A stretch of DNA of 64,000 nucleotides from an uncultured Armatimonadota bacterium (lineage in GTDB: Bacteria > Armatimonadota > Armatimonadia > Armatimonadales > Armatimonadaceae), in the NCBI GenBank assembly GCA_903910385.1, contig CAIVZM010000065.1, positions 62,001 through 126,000 of the forward strand. The letters run 5' to 3'. The position numbers and the translations under genes were made by a program. Below are positions 56,370-64,000 of this stretch, piece after piece. Below the pieces are notes generated by a model, which was not told the origin of the DNA, searched no databases, and was given only the letters and a program-made list of their open reading frames with translations. How positions within the stretch are numbered: the stretch's first letter is position 1; every line of letters begins with the position of its first letter.

Positions 56370-57088
56370 TGTCGATTATGCTCAAGTTCGATCCAATTCC
56401 ATCGGAAGAGACAGAACCCAGTGACTTGGGGCCAGTCAGTTCGAAAGAAAAAGAAAAGGTTCCCACACCCACACTCGAGCGCCTGACAACATATCTGAGA
56501 TGCGTCATCGATCTAGGCGCAAGCGGGATGGAAACGGTTTCTTCCGCGCAGATCGAAGAGCACACTGGCATCAGCGCGGCGCAGTTTCGCAAAGACCTCT
56601 CCTATTTCGGCGAGTTCGGCAAACCGGGGGTTGGGTACAATGTGCCGGACCTGGAAAGCCGTATCGCCCGCATACTTCGCATCCATCAAATGCAACCGAT
56701 TATCCTGATCGGCGCGGGAAATCTGGGCTCCGCTCTGTTGCGCTACCCCGGACTGGAAGAACATCGTTTTCACATTGTCGCTTCGTTCGACACCGCCCCA
56801 AACAAAATCGGTAAACGTCTTCAGGATATGGATATCGTCGATTTCAGTCGGTTAAGGGAAATCAATTCGGCCCTGAAAGCGCGCATGGCGATTCTGGCGG
56901 TTCCCGCCCTTGCGGCGCAAGGCGCGGCGGATTCCGCCATTGAGTCCGGCGTTCGCGCGATTCTCAACTTCGCTCCGACCTTGTTGCGCGTCCCTTCGCA
57001 TGTCATCGTCCGGAACGTTTCGTTTGTTCAGGAACTGGCGGTGCTTTCCTATCATCTCGCACAGAGCGATTCCGAAGATTATTCCTGA
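56369..57088 (+). CDS. rex: Redox-sensing transcriptional repressor Rex
   Basis: The 239-residue protein senses the NADH/NAD ratio and represses fermentation or respiration genes. It has a winged-helix domain (about residues 30-100; RLTTYLRC, SAQIEEHTGISAAQFRKDLS, FGKPGVGY) and a Rossmann domain with GAGNLGSALLRYPG (about 114-127). The N-terminal 25 residues are an acidic extension. It is the fourth gene of a tight acpS-prmC-proB-rex run. Confidence 0.94.
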   Translation: MSIMLKFDPIPSEETEPSDLGPVSSKEKEKVPTPTLERLTTYLRCVIDLGASGMETVSSAQIEEHTGISAAQFRKDLSYFGEFGKPGVGYNVPDLESRIARILRIHQMQPIILIGAGNLGSALLRYPGLEEHRFHIVASFDTAPNKIGKRLQDMDIVDFSRLREINSALKARMAILAVPALAAQGAADSAIESGVRAILNFAPTLLRVPSHVIVRNVSFVQELAVLSYHLAQSDSEDYS

Positions 57089-57113
57089 GGATTCTTCGAC
57101 GAAGGCGATTGCT

Positions 57114-58064
57114 ATGTCGGACGAACGGAATATTCCAGAATTGAGCGCTACCTCCGAGGAGTTTTCCCCGATTCCTCCGTCTCATGGGGTTATGACACGC
57201 TATATCAGGATATCTATCGCCGCTGTCCTGATATTTCTGGCTTCCCTTGCCCTGATGCTGGGATTTCTGATAAGGCGCAGGCAAAGCGTCGCACTTCCAG
57301 CCAACCGACTGGTCATTACAGTCCTCAATGTGGATCAGGGAGAAGCGGCGTGGATAAGGACGCCTAATGGCAAGATCATTCTAATTGGCGGTGGGCCGCC
57401 TTCCGCAGGCAAAGAAATTATTGAGTCGCTACGCGATGCCGGAGCGTCCGCAATCGATCTGCTCCTGATGCCCTACCCCTATGCAGAGGCAATTGGCGGT
57501 CTGCCCGATATTCTTAAAACGTTACCGGTCAATCAGGTTCTTGAGACCAGCGCGGGCGATATCAATGCCTGGCAGAAACAGGTACACAACCTGCTCGACC
57601 AGCGTCATATCCGCGTAAAAATCGCCCGCGCCGGTCAGGTATGGAATATTGATGGCGTTCAGTTGGAAGTTCTCGCTCCGGCAGACCCCCTGTTACAAAA
57701 CGCCCCGGTCGCCGCGAATAATTCCCTTGTCGCTCGCATTGTTTACGGCCAAACCCGGTTTCTTTTTATGGGCGGCGTGGAAAAAGCGGGAGAGAACGCT
57801 TTGCTCACTCGCGCTCCAGACCTTTCCGCAAACTGGCTCCGGGTCGCGCGATTCGGTACGCGGGAAGCGTCCTCGCCAGAATTATTACGATTGGTCCATC
57901 CGGATATCATTGTCCTGAGCGTCGGTCCGAATCGCGATAATCTACCTCATCCGGAAACGTTGACGCGCCTTGCCGCTACGGGCGCGTCGCTTTATCGAAC
58001 CGACCGTCAAATATCCCCGCTCCGTTTCATAAGCGACGGAACATTCATTTCCTCTCCGCCGTAG
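57114..58064 (+). CDS. ComEC/Rec2-like metallo-beta-lactamase-fold protein lacking metal ligands
   Basis: The 316-residue protein has one N-terminal transmembrane helix (about 35-55) and an extracellular domain with the layout of the ComEC C-terminal MBL domain: ITVLNVDQGEAAWIRTPNGK, IDLLLMPYPYAEAIGGLPD and NNSLVARIVYGQTRFLFMGG. In active relatives the second block reads L-T-H-x-H-x-D-H-I-G-G; here all His and Asp ligands are replaced (MPYPYAEAIGG), and the final TGD is MGG. The fold is therefore probably kept without nuclease activity. The frame is open far upstream, but the ATG at 57114 avoids overlapping rex. Confidence 0.75.
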   Translation: MSDERNIPELSATSEEFSPIPPSHGVMTRYIRISIAAVLIFLASLALMLGFLIRRRQSVALPANRLVITVLNVDQGEAAWIRTPNGKIILIGGGPPSAGKEIIESLRDAGASAIDLLLMPYPYAEAIGGLPDILKTLPVNQVLETSAGDINAWQKQVHNLLDQRHIRVKIARAGQVWNIDGVQLEVLAPADPLLQNAPVAANNSLVARIVYGQTRFLFMGGVEKAGENALLTRAPDLSANWLRVARFGTREASSPELLRLVHPDIIVLSVGPNRDNLPHPETLTRLAATGASLYRTDRQISPLRFISDGTFISSPP

Positions 58065-58078
58065 GTGGAGTAAGTTGC

Positions 58079-58543
58079 ATGCATACTGAAAACGAGATTG
58101 TTATCCACGCTCCGATACATCGGGTATTCGCTCTGGGCGCGGCAATAGGCGATTGGCCCCGGATTCTCCCCCATTATCGCCATGTGAACGTATTATCGGA
58201 CGACGGACGAGTAAAACAGGCGACAATGGCGGCAAGCCGGGATGGATTTCCCGTTCAATGGCGCACGTCCCAGGCGCTATTACCGGAGGAAAACCGGATT
58301 CTTTTTTTCCATACCGGGGGAGTCACCCGGGGAATGTATGTGGAATGGATTCTCACAGAAATTCCTGCAACGCAGGGCGGCGGGGTCAGGGTAGTGATCG
58401 CCCATGATTTATCATATCCTCTGCCGATACTGACCGGATGGTTCGCGCATTCGGTGGTCGGAAACCTGTTTGTCGCCAATATCGCAGGAAAGACGCTGGC
58501 GCGTATCAAAGAAATCGCCGAAACGGAAGCGGCGACTCCTTGA
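58079..58543 (+). CDS. SRPBCC (START-like) domain protein
   Basis: The 154-residue protein matches the polyketide cyclase/dehydrase-type START fold: IVIHAPIHRVFALGAAIGDW at the start, WRTSQALLPEENRI in the middle, and a long C-terminal helix (GNLFVANIAGKTLARIKEI). Such domains bind hydrophobic ligands; some are aromatase/cyclases. It lies just before a ketosynthase gene, which makes a link to fatty-acid- or polyketide-like chemistry attractive but unproven. Confidence 0.8.
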   Translation: MHTENEIVIHAPIHRVFALGAAIGDWPRILPHYRHVNVLSDDGRVKQATMAASRDGFPVQWRTSQALLPEENRILFFHTGGVTRGMYVEWILTEIPATQGGGVRVVIAHDLSYPLPILTGWFAHSVVGNLFVANIAGKTLARIKEIAETEAATP

Positions 58544-58637
58544 TAGGAAAATCGTGCGCTTGTTTCGCCACGATCCCTGAAATCAGGCGAGTAACGGAAA
58601 TACCGGTTCCTTCTGTAATTAGAAAGTCGAGTTTTTC

Positions 58638-59882
58638 ATGACAAACCCCGATGCTATAGTCATCACGGGTATTGGCGCGGTAACGCCCATTGGACAAACG
58701 GCGGAAGGATTATGGCGCGGAGCGCTTTCGGGTAAATCCGCCGTCCGGCGCGTTACCAGGTTCGACCCCTCGCCGTTCATCAGTCACACTGCGGCGGAAA
58801 TCAATGATTTCGACCCGACGATTTATCTGGATGCCAAGCAAATCCGCCGTCTGGATCGATATTCCCAGTTTGCGGTAGCATGTGCGACGCAGGCTCTGGA
58901 GGATGCGAATCTGGATCAAGGCGATGTTCCTTCTGACCGTGTGGGAGTCTGCCTCGGGACGGCGCTGGGCGGCATCGGCTATGCGGAGGAACAGCATCTC
59001 AACTACATCGAACGCGGATTGAAAGCGGTGTCGCCGATGCTCGCCCTGACGATATTCGCCGGGGCGGGTTCGTGTAATATCGCCATCGAGTTCGGGTTTT
59101 CCGGACCCGCCTCGGCGAATGGAGACTCGTGCGCCTCTGGCCCTATCGCACTGGGAAACGCTTTCCATTACCTGCGGCGGGGCGAAGCGGATGTTATGTT
59201 AGCCGGGGCTGCGGAAGCGCCGTTGCAGGGGTTGACTTACGGGGCGTTCGCTTTGATTCGCGCCATGAGCCAGCGGAACGAAGACCCGGAAACCGCATCA
59301 CGCCCCTTCGACAAAGACCGTGATGGTTTTGTCATGGCGGAGGGCGGCGCAATGCTCGTTCTGGAAACGCGACGGCATGCAGAGAAGCGGGGAGCGCGAA
59401 TCTACGCCGAACTCGCCAGTTGCGCCACTACCAATGACGCGCATCATATGACCGCGCCGCGCCCTGATGGTTCATCTGCCATACGCGCCATGCGACAGAG
59501 CATCGAACGCGCCGGATTGACTCCAGAGGAAATCACTGCCGTTTCCGCGCACGGTTCCTCAACCCCGCTCAATGATTCCACCGAAACGCACTCCATCAAA
59601 GCCGCCCTCGGCGAAGATTATGCAAAGACAATCCCCGTTTTCGGCACCAAGGGGATGCATGGTCACGCACTTGGCGCCACCGGGGCCTTTGAAGCGGCGC
59701 TCTGCGCGATGGCGTTGCACAAAGGTATCATTCCTGGAACCGCCAATCTCTTCTGTCCGGACCCCGTGTGCGATCTGGACTATGTAACCGAGGGACCACG
59801 CGCCTTCACGCCCGGTCCCATTCTTTCCAACTCCTTCGGCTTCGGCGGTATCAACTCATGCCTGGTGTTCAAGCCCGCCTGA
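58638..59882 (+). CDS. Beta-ketoacyl-ACP synthase (KAS II / FabF-like)
   Basis: The 414-residue thiolase-fold condensing enzyme has the active-site cysteine in SANGDSCASGPIALG (about residue 163), and histidines in SAHGSSTPLNDSTETH (about 303) and MHGHALGATGAFEA (about 341). The Cys-His-His triad is intact and the length is that of FabF. The neighbours are an SRPBCC gene upstream and a convergent HAAS gene; no other fatty-acid genes are near, apart from acpS 4.4 kb upstream. It may be a housekeeping FabF or the condensing half of a small aromatic-polyketide-like pathway. Confidence 0.9.
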   Translation: MTNPDAIVITGIGAVTPIGQTAEGLWRGALSGKSAVRRVTRFDPSPFISHTAAEINDFDPTIYLDAKQIRRLDRYSQFAVACATQALEDANLDQGDVPSDRVGVCLGTALGGIGYAEEQHLNYIERGLKAVSPMLALTIFAGAGSCNIAIEFGFSGPASANGDSCASGPIALGNAFHYLRRGEADVMLAGAAEAPLQGLTYGAFALIRAMSQRNEDPETASRPFDKDRDGFVMAEGGAMLVLETRRHAEKRGARIYAELASCATTNDAHHMTAPRPDGSSAIRAMRQSIERAGLTPEEITAVSAHGSSTPLNDSTETHSIKAALGEDYAKTIPVFGTKGMHGHALGATGAFEAALCAMALHKGIIPGTANLFCPDPVCDLDYVTEGPRAFTPGPILSNSFGFGGINSCLVFKPA

Positions 59883-59887
59883 TGCCG

Positions 59888-60604
59888 TCAGGCGCTTGCA
59901 GTTTTCGCTGCGTAACGCCGCCCGACATAAGCGCCCCATACGCTAACGGGGATCATGCTGACAGTTAGCCCGAGCGGAATTAAATAGATTTCAGGGTTCT
60001 GCGCCACTGCCGGGCTGCTCAGAGAGATAATCGCCCACTTCGAAAGAATGTGGTACGCCTCGAAGACAAAGTGGCCCATCGGAGTTCCCCGGACGCCATT
60101 ACGCGGTGCAAACCATCCCACAGCGACACCGGAGAGAAAAGTGGCAGGAAATTTCATCATGAAGAAGATCAGGTATGTAAATGGGAACAGCGGGAAATAG
60201 GGCATCGCTCTTGAAAATGGCGAATAGTAGGCAGTCGCGGTGCCGATAATCTCCGTCAACGGTCCCAGCACACCGACAAGGATACATTCAGCGACGACCG
60301 CCAGAATCGTCGCGCCGGAAATTGTGTCCGGGACGAAGAACTTTTCGCGCCAGTAGGCTTTGCGTAATCCGCCCGTCACTTTTTGTACCGAACCGAACTG
60401 CCGAACTGCCTCTTCCTGCGCTTCTTCTTCGTCCAACCCTAATTCCCGGCAAGCCTGGACGCGGGCGTCGAGGTGCTGTCGGATCTCTTCCAATTCTTCG
60501 CGCTTTCGCGTCTCGCCTAAATCTTCCAGACCGCGCGATAATTCGGACACATAACGTTCGACTCGGTCGGTTGCAACCAAGTTGTTTTCAAATCGGGTTT
60601 TCAT
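59888..60604 (-). CDS. HAAS domain membrane protein
   Basis: The 238-residue protein starts with a soluble helical HAAS/DUF1700-type domain (about residues 10-80; VERYVSELSRGLEDL, EEIRQHLDARVQACRELGL, EEEAQEEAVRQFGS). Four or so membrane helices follow. Such proteins are regularly encoded next to PadR regulators and act in envelope stress or lipid and peptide export control. Its start overlaps the end of padR by 17 bases, so the two are cotranslated. Confidence 0.82.
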   Translation of the reverse strand: MKTRFENNLVATDRVERYVSELSRGLEDLGETRKREELEEIRQHLDARVQACRELGLDEEEAQEEAVRQFGSVQKVTGGLRKAYWREKFFVPDTISGATILAVVAECILVGVLGPLTEIIGTATAYYSPFSRAMPYFPLFPFTYLIFFMMKFPATFLSGVAVGWFAPRNGVRGTPMGHFVFEAYHILSKWAIISLSSPAVAQNPEIYLIPLGLTVSMIPVSVWGAYVGRRYAAKTASA

Positions 60605-60932
60605 CGGGTCTTTTCCCTCCTACAATCGCGCCAATTACGCTGGCGTACTGCAGCCACTCCTGCGCTCGTTTCGTCTGTTCCATCCGCCCCTTCTGGGTCA
60701 ACGTGTATATTTTGCGGGCGGGACCGCGCTCAGGCGTTTCCCAGTGGCTCTCGATCATTTCATCCTGCTCCAGAATTCGCAGGGCGGGATACAGGGTACC
60801 TTCGCGCATTTTTAGCGTGTCGGAACTCATGTGCTCGATCTCACGGGCGATGGCGTAACCATGCCTGTTTCCCTCCATCAGTACGGAAAGGATCAGGAGC
60901 GATATGTCATTTTTCGGCAGGTCACGTTGCAT
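60588..60932 (-). CDS. PadR family transcriptional regulator
   Basis: The 114-residue winged-helix protein has the PadR core: DISLLILSVLMEGNRHGYAI, MREGTLYPALRILEQDEMIE and GPARKIYTLTQKGR. It should repress its own gene and perhaps the divergent serine hydrolase, since its presumed operator lies in the shared promoter region. Start and promoter geometry suggest a leaderless transcript. Confidence 0.92.
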   Translation of the reverse strand: MQRDLPKNDISLLILSVLMEGNRHGYAIAREIEHMSSDTLKMREGTLYPALRILEQDEMIESHWETPERGPARKIYTLTQKGRMEQTKRAQEWLQYASVIGAIVGGKRPDENPI

Positions 60933-60935
60933 GAT

Positions 60936-60963
60936 TCTATATACATCGATTTTAGATATATGT
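60936..60963. promoter_or_regulatory. Candidate PadR operator
   Basis: TATATAC and GATATATG flank a short AT-rich centre and form an imperfect palindrome over the spacer and -10 of the padR promoter. PadR proteins commonly bind AT-rich dyads overlapping their own promoters. No binding data are available, so the call is by position and symmetry. Confidence 0.45.
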
Positions 60964-60966
60964 CAA
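60938..60966 (-). promoter_or_regulatory. Promoter of padR
   Basis: On the minus strand, TTGACA (60966-60961) is followed by exactly 17 bases and TATATA (60943-60938). The padR ATG begins five bases after the -10, so transcription would start at or beside the start codon. Confidence 0.7.
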
Positions 60967-60974
60967 TAATTTCT

Positions 60975-61003
60975 TTGACAGCGATTTTAGCAACGGATAC
61001 CAT
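60975..61003 (+). promoter_or_regulatory. Promoter of the serine hydrolase gene
   Basis: TTGACA at 60975-60980 and TACCAT at 60998-61003 are separated by 17 bases. The ATG of the gene is at 61011, seven bases after the -10, with no ribosome binding site, again pointing to a leaderless message. Confidence 0.6.
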
Positions 61004-61010
61004 GTAAGGT

Positions 61011-62027
61011 ATGGTCTGTCTGGATGTTTTCAAACGCGCTATTGACGATGGCGCCATGCCCGGTGCAACGATTTCTATCTATCATCGAGGTGAGAAGCGA
61101 CTGGATGCGGCGCTGGGAACGCTGGATTATTCACGTCCTGCAACCACCGAAACCATTTATGATCTGGCATCTCTGACCAAACCCATGGCGACCGGCGCGA
61201 GCGTCTTGACGCTGGTGGAACAGGGACGGTTGACATTGACCGCCACCCTGCCGGAGTTTTTCGGTTCGGCGGCGGATCATCATCAAGACATCACGATCAA
61301 GCATCTGCTAACTCACACTTCCGGCATTCCGGCATGGATTCCCTGCTACGAAAACGGATTGGGGCACGATGCCGCCATCGACGCAATACTGAAACTTCCC
61401 ACAGTTCCGGTCGGGACGAAATACGAATATTCCTGTCTGAACTTCATCCTGCTGCATAAAATCGTAGAAATGGTCAGCAATCAGTCCCTGAACGTTTTCG
61501 CCCACGAACATATCTTTGCACCGCTGGGTATGAAAGACACGATGTTCCTCCCAGACGAACGATTTCATCACCGTATAGCCCCTACGATGACGCAGGAAGG
61601 CCCCAGGAGAGACCAGACGCTTATCGGTATAGTCCACGATGGTAATGCCTGTGGAATCGGCGGCGTAAGCGGGAATGCCGGATTGTTCGGAACCGCGGCG
61701 GATGTCGCTACCTACGGCGAGGCGCTACGGACGGGTAAAATCTTCGGATCGCCGACTCGCGCACGCATCTTTGAGAATCAGGTGAACTCCGGAATCGGAG
61801 CGCATACCTTCCTTTTCTTCGCGATGGGCAACGGGTATTGTCCCTCAGGCGATTTGCTCTCTCCGCACACGGTTGGGCATAGCGGTTACACTGGAACTCT
61901 CCTGACCATCGACCCGGAACATTCTCTGGTGGTCGCGCTTCTGACCAATGCGGTCTATGGGGACGGTAAAGCGTCGTTCCTGACTTACCGCCGTAAATTC
62001 CTGAACGCCCTTGCGGCGGAAATTTAA
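61011..62027 (+). CDS. Serine hydrolase, beta-lactamase/PBP4* family
   Basis: The 338-residue protein has the S-x-x-K nucleophile motif in DLASLTKPMATG (residues about 51-62) and the final H-S-G triad in VGHSGYTGT. The usual Y-x-N position reads YSC within EYSCLNFILLHK, so the asparagine is replaced. Esterases and peptidases of this family tolerate such changes better than true beta-lactamases. There is no signal peptide, which also argues against antibiotic resistance. It is divergent from padR and sits 17 bases before the MFS gene. Confidence 0.85.
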   Translation: MVCLDVFKRAIDDGAMPGATISIYHRGEKRLDAALGTLDYSRPATTETIYDLASLTKPMATGASVLTLVEQGRLTLTATLPEFFGSAADHHQDITIKHLLTHTSGIPAWIPCYENGLGHDAAIDAILKLPTVPVGTKYEYSCLNFILLHKIVEMVSNQSLNVFAHEHIFAPLGMKDTMFLPDERFHHRIAPTMTQEGPRRDQTLIGIVHDGNACGIGGVSGNAGLFGTAADVATYGEALRTGKIFGSPTRARIFENQVNSGIGAHTFLFFAMGNGYCPSGDLLSPHTVGHSGYTGTLLTIDPEHSLVVALLTNAVYGDGKASFLTYRRKFLNALAAEI

Positions 62028-62044
62028 GGCGACTGCCCCGAAAA

Positions 62045-63343
62045 ATGATGGAGGAAGTGAAGGAGCCAACGGATACAGACACTTACCTCAACTCTGCGGC
62101 ATCATTCAGGGATGTCCTACGGATCGCGTCATTCCGACATCTCTGGATCGGTCAGGCGATCTCGCAGTTTGGCGATGCCTTCTACGGGATGGTCTTTCTA
62201 TATATGGCGGAGAAATTGACCGGTGATCCCGGCATGGTCGGGATTGTCGGCGTCGCGCAGACCCTGCCCTATCTGGCGCTGTCGCTTCATGCCGGCGTCC
62301 TTGCGGATCGCATAGACCGCCGCCATATTATGATGGCATCGGATATCATCAGCGCTGCGATCCTGATATTATTCGCCCTTCTGCTGTGGTTCGAACCCCG
62401 ACCGCCGACCGCCGCGCTCATTGTAACCGCGTCCCTGCTCTCCGTCGCTAATGTCTTCTTTGCGCCGGCGAAGGGCGCGGCGATTCCGCAACTGGTGCCG
62501 CCCAGCCAGTTATCGGTGGCAAATGGTCTTTCTCTGGCAACACAGAGCGTCACACCATTGGCAGGCTTAGCGTTGTCCGGAGCGATCCTTTCCCTGCTGT
62601 ATGTATTGTCCCCCACCTATTTTTTTCTGGGGGCGATTTTGCTGAATGCCCTATCATTCGCTGTTTCCGCCTACTTTCTGTATCTGTTACCGCCGCTCCC
62701 TCCCAGGGAAAACACGCCGGACGAGCAGACGCCTACCGCATGGGAAGATCTCAAGAGCGGTTTGACCTATATCCGGTTTCATCCGACGCTGGCGACGATT
62801 GTCATCCTGAGTATGTTGATTCAGGGCGCCGTCGCGCCGTTCATGATCGTTTCCGTCACGGTGAACAGTCAATGGTTTGGGGGGGAGTATTGGACGCTCG
62901 CAGCTTGCGAGGGCAGTTTCTTTTTAGGCATGGTTATCGGCGGAGCCATGGCGAGTCGCCTCTCGATCCGTCGCCCTGGAATCGCATTTATCACTGGAGC
63001 GGCGGTCATCGGCGTGGTTATAGTTTTCATGGCGTTTTCAAAATGGTTTCCTCTGTTCATTTTCTGGAACATCATCGCGGGACTGTTTGTGCCTTACAGT
63101 CAGTTGCCGATTCTCAACTATATCCAGCGGGTAACGCCGAATGAGTTTCAGGGGCGCGTCAACTCCGCCTTATCGCTGACTTCTATTGGCATCCAACCGC
63201 TGGCGATCGGTCTGGGCGGTCTGGCGCTCACCGTCATCGGACCATCTTTTCTGTTGATTCTGATGGGCGTCGGTATGATCCTCGCCGCTCTTGGCGGTCT
63301 GCTCTTCCCGGCATTGCGACGAGCGGAAATTCTGTCGGAGTGA
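62045..63343 (+). CDS. MFS transporter (MFS_3, EntS-like exporter)
   Basis: The 432-residue protein has 12 hydrophobic segments. The N terminus FRHLWIGQAISQFGDAFYGM and the conserved ADRIDRRHIMMASDI (motif A) match the MFS_3 exporters such as EntS. The helix TPLAGLALSGAILSLLY and a central loop with TPTAWEDLKSGLTYIRFHPT are also family-typical. It may export a peptide, lipid or drug. A second ATG three bases later is an equal start. Confidence 0.88.
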   Translation: MMEEVKEPTDTDTYLNSAASFRDVLRIASFRHLWIGQAISQFGDAFYGMVFLYMAEKLTGDPGMVGIVGVAQTLPYLALSLHAGVLADRIDRRHIMMASDIISAAILILFALLLWFEPRPPTAALIVTASLLSVANVFFAPAKGAAIPQLVPPSQLSVANGLSLATQSVTPLAGLALSGAILSLLYVLSPTYFFLGAILLNALSFAVSAYFLYLLPPLPPRENTPDEQTPTAWEDLKSGLTYIRFHPTLATIVILSMLIQGAVAPFMIVSVTVNSQWFGGEYWTLAACEGSFFLGMVIGGAMASRLSIRRPGIAFITGAAVIGVVIVFMAFSKWFPLFIFWNIIAGLFVPYSQLPILNYIQRVTPNEFQGRVNSALSLTSIGIQPLAIGLGGLALTVIGPSFLLILMGVGMILAALGGLLFPALRRAEILSE

Positions 63344-63507
63344 CCCGGTAGGCGATAGCTCTCAGAAGAAACTGACAGAAAGAGCAGGCGAGGCATCCCG
63401 GTTGAAGTGAAACTTTCACGCGCTTTAAGTCATATAAGGGATGAAGTTTTATATTGAAGCGGCAACCGGCAGGGAGACGCCCCTGCGCCGCATCACAGGA
63501 GAATACG

Positions 63508-63972
63508 ATGAGCGCAATCTTACCGCCAGGAACGCCCGCACCCGAATTCACGTTACACTGCACCCCAGATCAGACGATTTCTCTTTCAGAACTGCGGGGT
63601 AAACCGGTCATTCTCGCCTTTTATCCCGCCGATTGGTCTCCGGTCTGCGGCGACCAAATGGCGCTCTATAACGAGATTCTTTCCGAATTTCACAAACATC
63701 AGGCGGAGTTATTGGGCGTTTCCGTCGATGGCGTCTGGTGTCATGCCGCCTTCTCAACAGACCGCAAACTCCACTTTCCCCTGCTGGCGGATTTTGAACC
63801 CAAAGGGGCTGTCGCTAAAACTTACGGCGTCTATAACAAAAGTGCGGGACTGACCGAACGCGCTCTTTTCGTCATCGATAAAGAAGGCGTGATCCGCTGG
63901 AGTTATCTTTCCCCGATGGGAATGAACCCCGGCGCAGACGGTATTCTAACCGCTTTAGAATCGCTTTCGTAG
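63508..63972 (+). CDS. Peroxiredoxin (AhpC/TSA family)
   Basis: The 154-residue thioredoxin-fold peroxidase has the peroxidatic cysteine in FYPADWSPVCGDQM (Cys about 47) and a second cysteine in VDGVWCHAAF (about 78) that could resolve it. DFEPKGAVAKTYGVYNKSAG and RALFVIDKEGVIRWSYLS are typical of the family. The ATG at 63508 has AGGAG eight bases upstream; an earlier ATG at 63454 adds a basic tail without a ribosome site. It reduces peroxides using thioredoxin-like donors. Confidence 0.92.
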   Translation: MSAILPPGTPAPEFTLHCTPDQTISLSELRGKPVILAFYPADWSPVCGDQMALYNEILSEFHKHQAELLGVSVDGVWCHAAFSTDRKLHFPLLADFEPKGAVAKTYGVYNKSAGLTERALFVIDKEGVIRWSYLSPMGMNPGADGILTALESLS

Positions 63973-64000
63973 TATTTATGACAGATCGAGGATAAACACA

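Noticed and set aside
59877-59893. Small hairpin (GCCTGA/TCAGGC) at the ketosynthase stop codon
   Set aside because: Only six base pairs and no T run in either direction, so not called a terminator.

Overview
The window reads as a chromosomal segment of a diderm bacterium of moderate GC. It carries an outer-membrane export porin and a Wzc-type tyrosine kinase (both diderm features), a Rex redox repressor, a PEP-CTERM surface protein, a PadR/HAAS membrane-protein pair and a LemA/GIDE pair. That combination fits Armatimonadota best, but this is inference from gene content; no rRNA or other phylogenetic marker settles it.

Layout. 1-8.4 kb is housekeeping: a peptidase M2/M3 cut by the window edge, a LemA gene coupled to an unusual nuclease-GIDE fusion, glutamate dehydrogenase, gamma-glutamyltransferase and GMP synthase. 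A PEP-CTERM protein (8.6-9.2 kb) and 1.1 kb of AT-rich noncoding DNA follow. From 10.4 to 36.9 kb lies a large exopolysaccharide locus on the + strand: initiating phosphoglycosyl transferase, GDP-mannose 3,5-epimerase-like enzyme, acetyltransferase, Wzc-like kinase, Wza-like porin, Wzx-like flippase, several GT4 glycosyltransferases, methyltransferase, two multi-pass polymerase/ligase candidates, UDP-glucuronate 4-epimerase and a Gmd/Rmd pair for GDP-6-deoxyhexose. The middle of this locus (20.3-27.2 kb and 31.8-35.3 kb) is scarred. It holds fragments of glycosyltransferases, of an acyltransferase and of a second polymerase, a 49-bp direct repeat that joins one gene start to another gene's body, one nearly complete IS5-family element, and remnants of IS5- and IS1-type elements.

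36.9-47.9 kb is mixed: a tiny secreted protein behind a structured leader, a GT39 enzyme, a flavin reductase and a peroxidase-like gene, an esterase-propeller protein, a frameshifted MFS permease, an acetylxylan/cephalosporin esterase, an SbtA-SbtB bicarbonate transport pair, a secreted unknown and a tRNA-Met. 48.1-64 kb is mostly core metabolism: wecB, an AI-2E-family permease, uppP, a TSUP permease, a Gfo/Idh/MocA oxidoreductase, then a tight run acpS-prmC-proB-rex with a ComEC-like but metal-ligand-less protein, an SRPBCC protein and a ketosynthase. A PadR/HAAS pair faces a serine hydrolase across a compact divergent promoter, followed by an MFS exporter and a peroxiredoxin.

No clearly new defence or mobile system was found. 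The most interesting items are the mosaic of decayed sugar-locus genes, the SNase-GIDE-LemA unit, two genes broken at six-base homopolymers, the degenerate ComEC-like protein and the apparently leaderless divergent PadR promoters.
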